In this document: positions 23,153 to 26,193 of the stretch, one piece after another | Layout: each line of letters starts with the position of its first letter | Position numbering within the stretch: position 1 is the first letter of the stretch | DNA from: an uncultured Altererythrobacter sp. | GTDB taxonomy: Bacteria; Pseudomonadota; Alphaproteobacteria; Sphingomonadales; Sphingomonadaceae | DNA: 26,193 nt | Reading direction: 5' to 3' | Assembly (NCBI GenBank): GCA_946886175.1 | Contig: CAMPIA010000003.1 | Span: 1 to 26,193 of the forward strand | Translations under genes and position numbers: made by a program | The notes under the pieces: generated by a model | What the model was told of the DNA's origin: nothing | Seen by the model: the letters and a program-made list of their open reading frames with translations, nothing else | The model's database searches: none

Positions 23153-25254
23153 GCCCGGCCTCCTCCTTTTTCATGCAGCAGAGTCCTCAACGTCGCGACC
23201 AGATCCTGAATCGTCGACCGGCTCTTGATGAGCACGGCATCGGCAGACGCATCGGCGTGCTGGTCGTCGATGGCGCTGAAAAGCACTATCGGGATGCTCT
23301 CGTCCTGCGCGCGTAGAAGCGGGATCAGTTCCGTGCCGTCGTCATCACGCAGGCCAACATCGATGATTGCGCCAGCCAGTGGCTGGCTCGCGATGACTTC
23401 GCGCGCTGCCTCGATGCTCGCTACGGATACGATCCTTGCAACTTGGTCGAACGCGCTTCGGGTGACGCTCAGGCAGTCGCGGTCGTCATCGACATGCAGC
23501 ACCAAGGGAAGCCCGCGCCCACCTTTTGATTCCACCTGGTCGGGCGTGAGGATCGGCATCCTCAGGCAGAACACCGTGCCGCCACCGACCCGATCGTGAA
23601 AGTCGATCGATCCGCCGTGCCGTTCGGCGATTTCGCGCGCAATCGATAGACCGAGACCAGTTCCGCCGCGCTGCCGACTGTCCGAGCCGTCGGCCATGGC
23701 GAACTTGCCGAATATCCGTTCCCGGAAGGCAATTGGGACGCCGGCACCGCGATCGCGCACTTCGATTACAACCCATTTGCCTTCGGTGAATGCGGCGACC
23801 TCGACCGTGCTTCCATGGGGGGAGTACTTGATCGCGTTGGAGACCAGGTTGGTCAGCGCCTGTTCGAGCCTGTCCGCGTCGCCGCGCACAAGTATGGTCT
23901 TGTCGCAACCGTCGGTCGCAAGGGCAACGCCGCGCCCATCGGCATACGAAGCGTTGGCAGCGGTCATTCGCACGACGAGGCGGCAGATATCCAGCTCTTC
24001 GTGGGCGAAATACATCTTGCCCGCCTCGATTTTCTCGATGTCGAGGATGTCGTTGATCAGTCGGATCAACCTCTCGCAATTGCTGTGCGCGATCGCGACC
24101 AGGCGATCGGCCTTTTCGTTGAGCTTGCCCACCGCGCCCGATGCGAGCAGTCCCAGCGATCCGCCGATCGAGGTCAACGGCGTACGCAATTCGTGGCTGA
24201 CGGTTGAGACGAACTCATTCTTCATCGCCTCGGCATGTTTGAAGTCGGTGATGTCGCGAACAGCCGCGACGTAGCGCCGTTCGCCCTGGTCCGGAACGAG
24301 GCTGATCGCGACTTCGGTTTCGAACGTGGAACCATCGGCTCGCAGGCCTTTGAATTCCTGCCGCTGACCCGCGCCGTGCTCGCCGGCAGAGCCGACCGTT
24401 TCGAGCCATGCGCGGCTGGTCTTCAGGTCGAAGGGATTGGCCATCAACTCGGTGTTGTGGCGGCCCAGCAGTTCTTCTTCGCGATAGCCGAACATTCGGA
24501 AGATGCTGGGATTTGCGCCGCGAATGTTTCCGGTATCATCGAGCAGCAACATGCCGTCGACTGCGCCGTCAAACATTGCCGCCTGGCGCGCGGCCATCCG
24601 GTTTGCGCGGCCCAGGGCCTGCTGGCGCTCGCGACTGGTCCGTCCGATCAGCGCAGCCGCTCCTGCCAGCAGTAGTGCGATGCCGATCAGCAGCATCGTA
24701 ATCGTGAATTCGAGATTGGCCCGCAGTCCCTGCCCGTGCTGGGTAACCCCCTCGAGACGGGCCGCCTGAACCGCGTCGAGCGCAGCTATTTCTTGCCGAA
24801 CCGTATCCATGACGCGCTTGCCGACACCGGATGCGATCCTTGCTCGCGCTGCCTCCGGCATGTTCGCCTGCATATCCTCGATGCTCTCGCGAGCGAGCGC
24901 AATCTTTCGGTTGGACGTCTCCTTGAGCCGGGTCAGCTCGCGCATCGATTGCTCATCGCCCCGCACCGCCGTGTGCAATCTGTCGAACAGCCCTTCGCGC
25001 TGCTGCATCGCGGTTTCGTACGGCTGGAGAAACTCGTCATTGCCCGTCAGTACGTAGCCGCGCACGCCCGTTTCAGCGTCGAGATGGAGCACAAGCAGGT
25101 CAGCCAGTGCCGCCCGGGTCTCTACCGAGGCCTCGACCGTCGCGCGCAACCTGCGGTTGTCGTCGAACTCGCGATCGATCAGGATCTGAACACCAAGTAG
25201 CGCCAGAGGGATCAGAATAATCCCGACCACGGACCCGGCCCGACGAATGAGCAT
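23149..25254 (-). CDS. CHASE3 hybrid sensor histidine kinase
   Basis: A 701-residue membrane kinase: TM1 at 7-26, CHASE3 extracytoplasmic sensor at about 30-170 (HLDAETGVRGYVLTGNDEFL), TM2 at 183-203, PAS at about 222-340, HisKA with His354 (VSHELRTPL), HATPase with N-box NLVSNAIKYS (Asn473), DRGAG (501-505) and GTGLGLS (531-537), and a C-terminal receiver (585-695) with Asp632. The receiver is somewhat diverged: Ser660 replaces the usual Thr, while Lys677 remains. All kinase motifs are intact. With the receiver and HPt proteins of the same operon it makes a complete phosphorelay. The CHASE3 ligand is unknown. The start ATG 25254 has only a weak ribosome binding site. Confidence 0.92.
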   Translation of the reverse strand: MLIRRAGSVVGIILIPLALLGVQILIDREFDDNRRLRATVEASVETRAALADLLVLHLDAETGVRGYVLTGNDEFLQPYETAMQQREGLFDRLHTAVRGDEQSMRELTRLKETSNRKIALARESIEDMQANMPEAARARIASGVGKRVMDTVRQEIAALDAVQAARLEGVTQHGQGLRANLEFTITMLLIGIALLLAGAAALIGRTSRERQQALGRANRMAARQAAMFDGAVDGMLLLDDTGNIRGANPSIFRMFGYREEELLGRHNTELMANPFDLKTSRAWLETVGSAGEHGAGQRQEFKGLRADGSTFETEVAISLVPDQGERRYVAAVRDITDFKHAEAMKNEFVSTVSHELRTPLTSIGGSLGLLASGAVGKLNEKADRLVAIAHSNCERLIRLINDILDIEKIEAGKMYFAHEELDICRLVVRMTAANASYADGRGVALATDGCDKTILVRGDADRLEQALTNLVSNAIKYSPHGSTVEVAAFTEGKWVVIEVRDRGAGVPIAFRERIFGKFAMADGSDSRQRGGTGLGLSIAREIAERHGGSIDFHDRVGGGTVFCLRMPILTPDQVESKGGRGLPLVLHVDDDRDCLSVTRSAFDQVARIVSVASIEAAREVIASQPLAGAIIDVGLRDDDGTELIPLLRAQDESIPIVLFSAIDDQHADASADAVLIKSRSTIQDLVATLRTLLHEKGGGRA

Positions 25255-25958
25255 TACTTGATGCGACGCCTCTTGCTGTGACCCGCAGGTCCGCTGGTTC
25301 GTTCAATGAAACCCTAGGCGCCTTGATTGCAGACGTCACTAAGAGAGCCACTTAGCCAGGATGTCGCCCGCAGCACATATTGAAAGCGGGCCGACGAAAA
25401 TCAGCGCATAATGCGGGCCGTAAACTTTCGCGACGAGCGACTTGGCTACTTTGGGGCCGGAAGCTGTCCGACTGCTTCATAGCGGCTGAGCCGAAGAAGC
25501 GGACATTGTTACCCGCGTCGCCGTGAACGGCTCGATCTGGCCGACACTGTTGAAGAATTTAGCTTTCGGATAAGCGCGTCGTCGACCCATGCTGGGGGCG
25601 AGCGCGATTGCCCTGCTCAGCAAGCACGACCTGCGCCGGCATCGGGATCTGAGCTTCCGTAGGTTCTGTCCTGCGGCGGCAAAATGGAGTTCCTCACTGG
25701 GGCCTGGGCACTCCTAATCGTCGCCGGTCGCCGAGCGGCACACGCCAATCGCACCTGTCCTAAAGCCTTGTGCTCGACCATGTCTGGCGAAAACGTAAGG
25801 TTGTTCCGGGATTTAGGCGGGGGATTGGCTTCACTATGGTGGGGGCAACAAGTTCGATGCCACGGCGTCGATGGTCGGGTATGGGCGAACAGGCAGGACG
25901 GCCACCGCGTCGAGTGCCCCGCATGCGAAAATCCAGCGCTCGTGCTCGGCGAGCCGAT
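25255..25958. other. Degenerate intergenic region
   Basis: About 700 bases with no gene that I can support. It should contain the minus-strand promoter of the kinase operon at its left end. Bases 25480-25570 include AGCGGACATT (25498-25507), an inverted form of a motif also seen near 17291. A plus-strand frame at 25684-25986 has a CPAC motif but no start signal and lies opposite degenerate sequence. The area looks like eroded accessory DNA. Confidence 0.4.
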
Positions 25959-26158
25959 CGGCGACCCATGTGCGTCGATCGTATAGCGCCGTGCGATTGT
26001 CTCGCGCCCTCCCATCCTGAATTGAAGGACGTAAGAGATACTTCCTGAAGGAGTGATCTTGGCACCAAAACCTTTGAGATCAGTGTCCCAAAGGAACTGG
26101 CTTGAGCTGCCAGCCTCGAGCACATCTATCGATTTTTTGTGATTTTTCCTGTTGCCAT
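25959..26158 (-). pseudogene. N-terminal remnant of a tyrosine integrase (DUF4102-type)
   Basis: The minus strand encodes the arm-type DNA-binding N-terminus of a phage/island integrase: MATGKITK starting at ATG 26158, then, one frame over, KSIDVLEAG, FLWDTDLKGFGAKITPSG, SYVLQFRMGG and RRYTIDAHGSP, ending near 25959. The two pieces join if a run of six A (near 26132-26137) is read as seven, so a single-base deletion in a homopolymer broke the gene early. After HGSP the family resemblance stops and no catalytic domain (R..HxxR..Y) follows, so the gene is also truncated. It marks the edge of a former mobile element; no attachment site or tRNA gene is visible. Confidence 0.75.
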
Positions 26159-26193
26159 CCGGAACCTCGTGTCCCTTTTCTGGCAATCACCGG

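Noticed and set aside
25684..25986. Plus-strand 100-codon frame with a CPAC motif
   Set aside because: Only one Cys pair, no ribosome binding site, no recognised domain, and it overlaps the integrase remnant.
1..26193. tRNA, rRNA or CRISPR array
   Set aside because: No T-loop consensus with paired acceptor stem and no regularly spaced direct repeats were seen; the only long repeats are inside the adhesin gene.

Overview
The window looks like a piece of chromosome from an alphaproteobacterium of the order Sphingomonadales, most likely Erythrobacteraceae. This rests on high GC, dense ATGA-overlapping operons, a short LOV-HTH photoreceptor closely resembling EL222 of Erythrobacter litoralis, and an EcfG-like promoter in front of a small hydrophilic protein. 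I recognised families by eye from translated sequence; no database search was possible.

Layout. 1-1281: 3' part of an NADP malic enzyme (maeB) with its phosphotransacetylase-like tail. 1282-2418: a 48-residue Gln-rich protein gene, then an AT-richer gene-free stretch with nested palindromes. 2419-4480 (minus): a blue-light LOV-HTH regulator and two exported fasciclin-domain proteins. 4970-6624 (minus): a HipBA-type toxin-antitoxin pair with a two-site operator. 6831-7796 (minus): a DmeF-like CDF metal exporter. 7797-8514: gene-free, with a candidate pseudoknotted RNA ending in a T-tract. 8515-12715 (plus): an ECF sigma factor (SigK-like), its RskA-like membrane anti-sigma factor, and a large YadA-type trimeric autotransporter. 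12813-17241: a divergent module, with a periplasmic cupredoxin and a membrane GGDEF-EAL protein on the minus strand, and a DUF3034 outer-membrane protein and an exported truncated haemoglobin on the plus strand. 17469-18322 (minus): a frameshifted BsuBI/PstI-type restriction enzyme relic. 18660-22512 (plus): an operon of receiver protein, YaiO-like TPR/beta-barrel, HEAT-repeat membrane protein and processive GT2 synthase, which together look like a compact synthase-dependent polysaccharide system. 22509-25254 (minus): HPt, receiver and CHASE3 hybrid kinase, a full phosphorelay converging on that operon. 25255-26193: degenerate sequence with a frameshifted integrase N-terminus.

Taken together, most intact genes concern the cell surface and the switch between attached and free life: fasciclins, trimeric adhesin, predicted exopolysaccharide, c-di-GMP turnover and three sensory systems (blue light, a sigma/anti-sigma pair, a CHASE3 phosphorelay). 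Two arrangements deserve most attention: the polysaccharide operon facing its own phosphorelay, and the cupredoxin / c-di-GMP / DUF3034 / haemoglobin module. A third is the presence of a SigK/RskA-like pair near two fasciclin genes, which parallels the mycobacterial SigK/RskA control of the fasciclin proteins MPT70 and MPT83.
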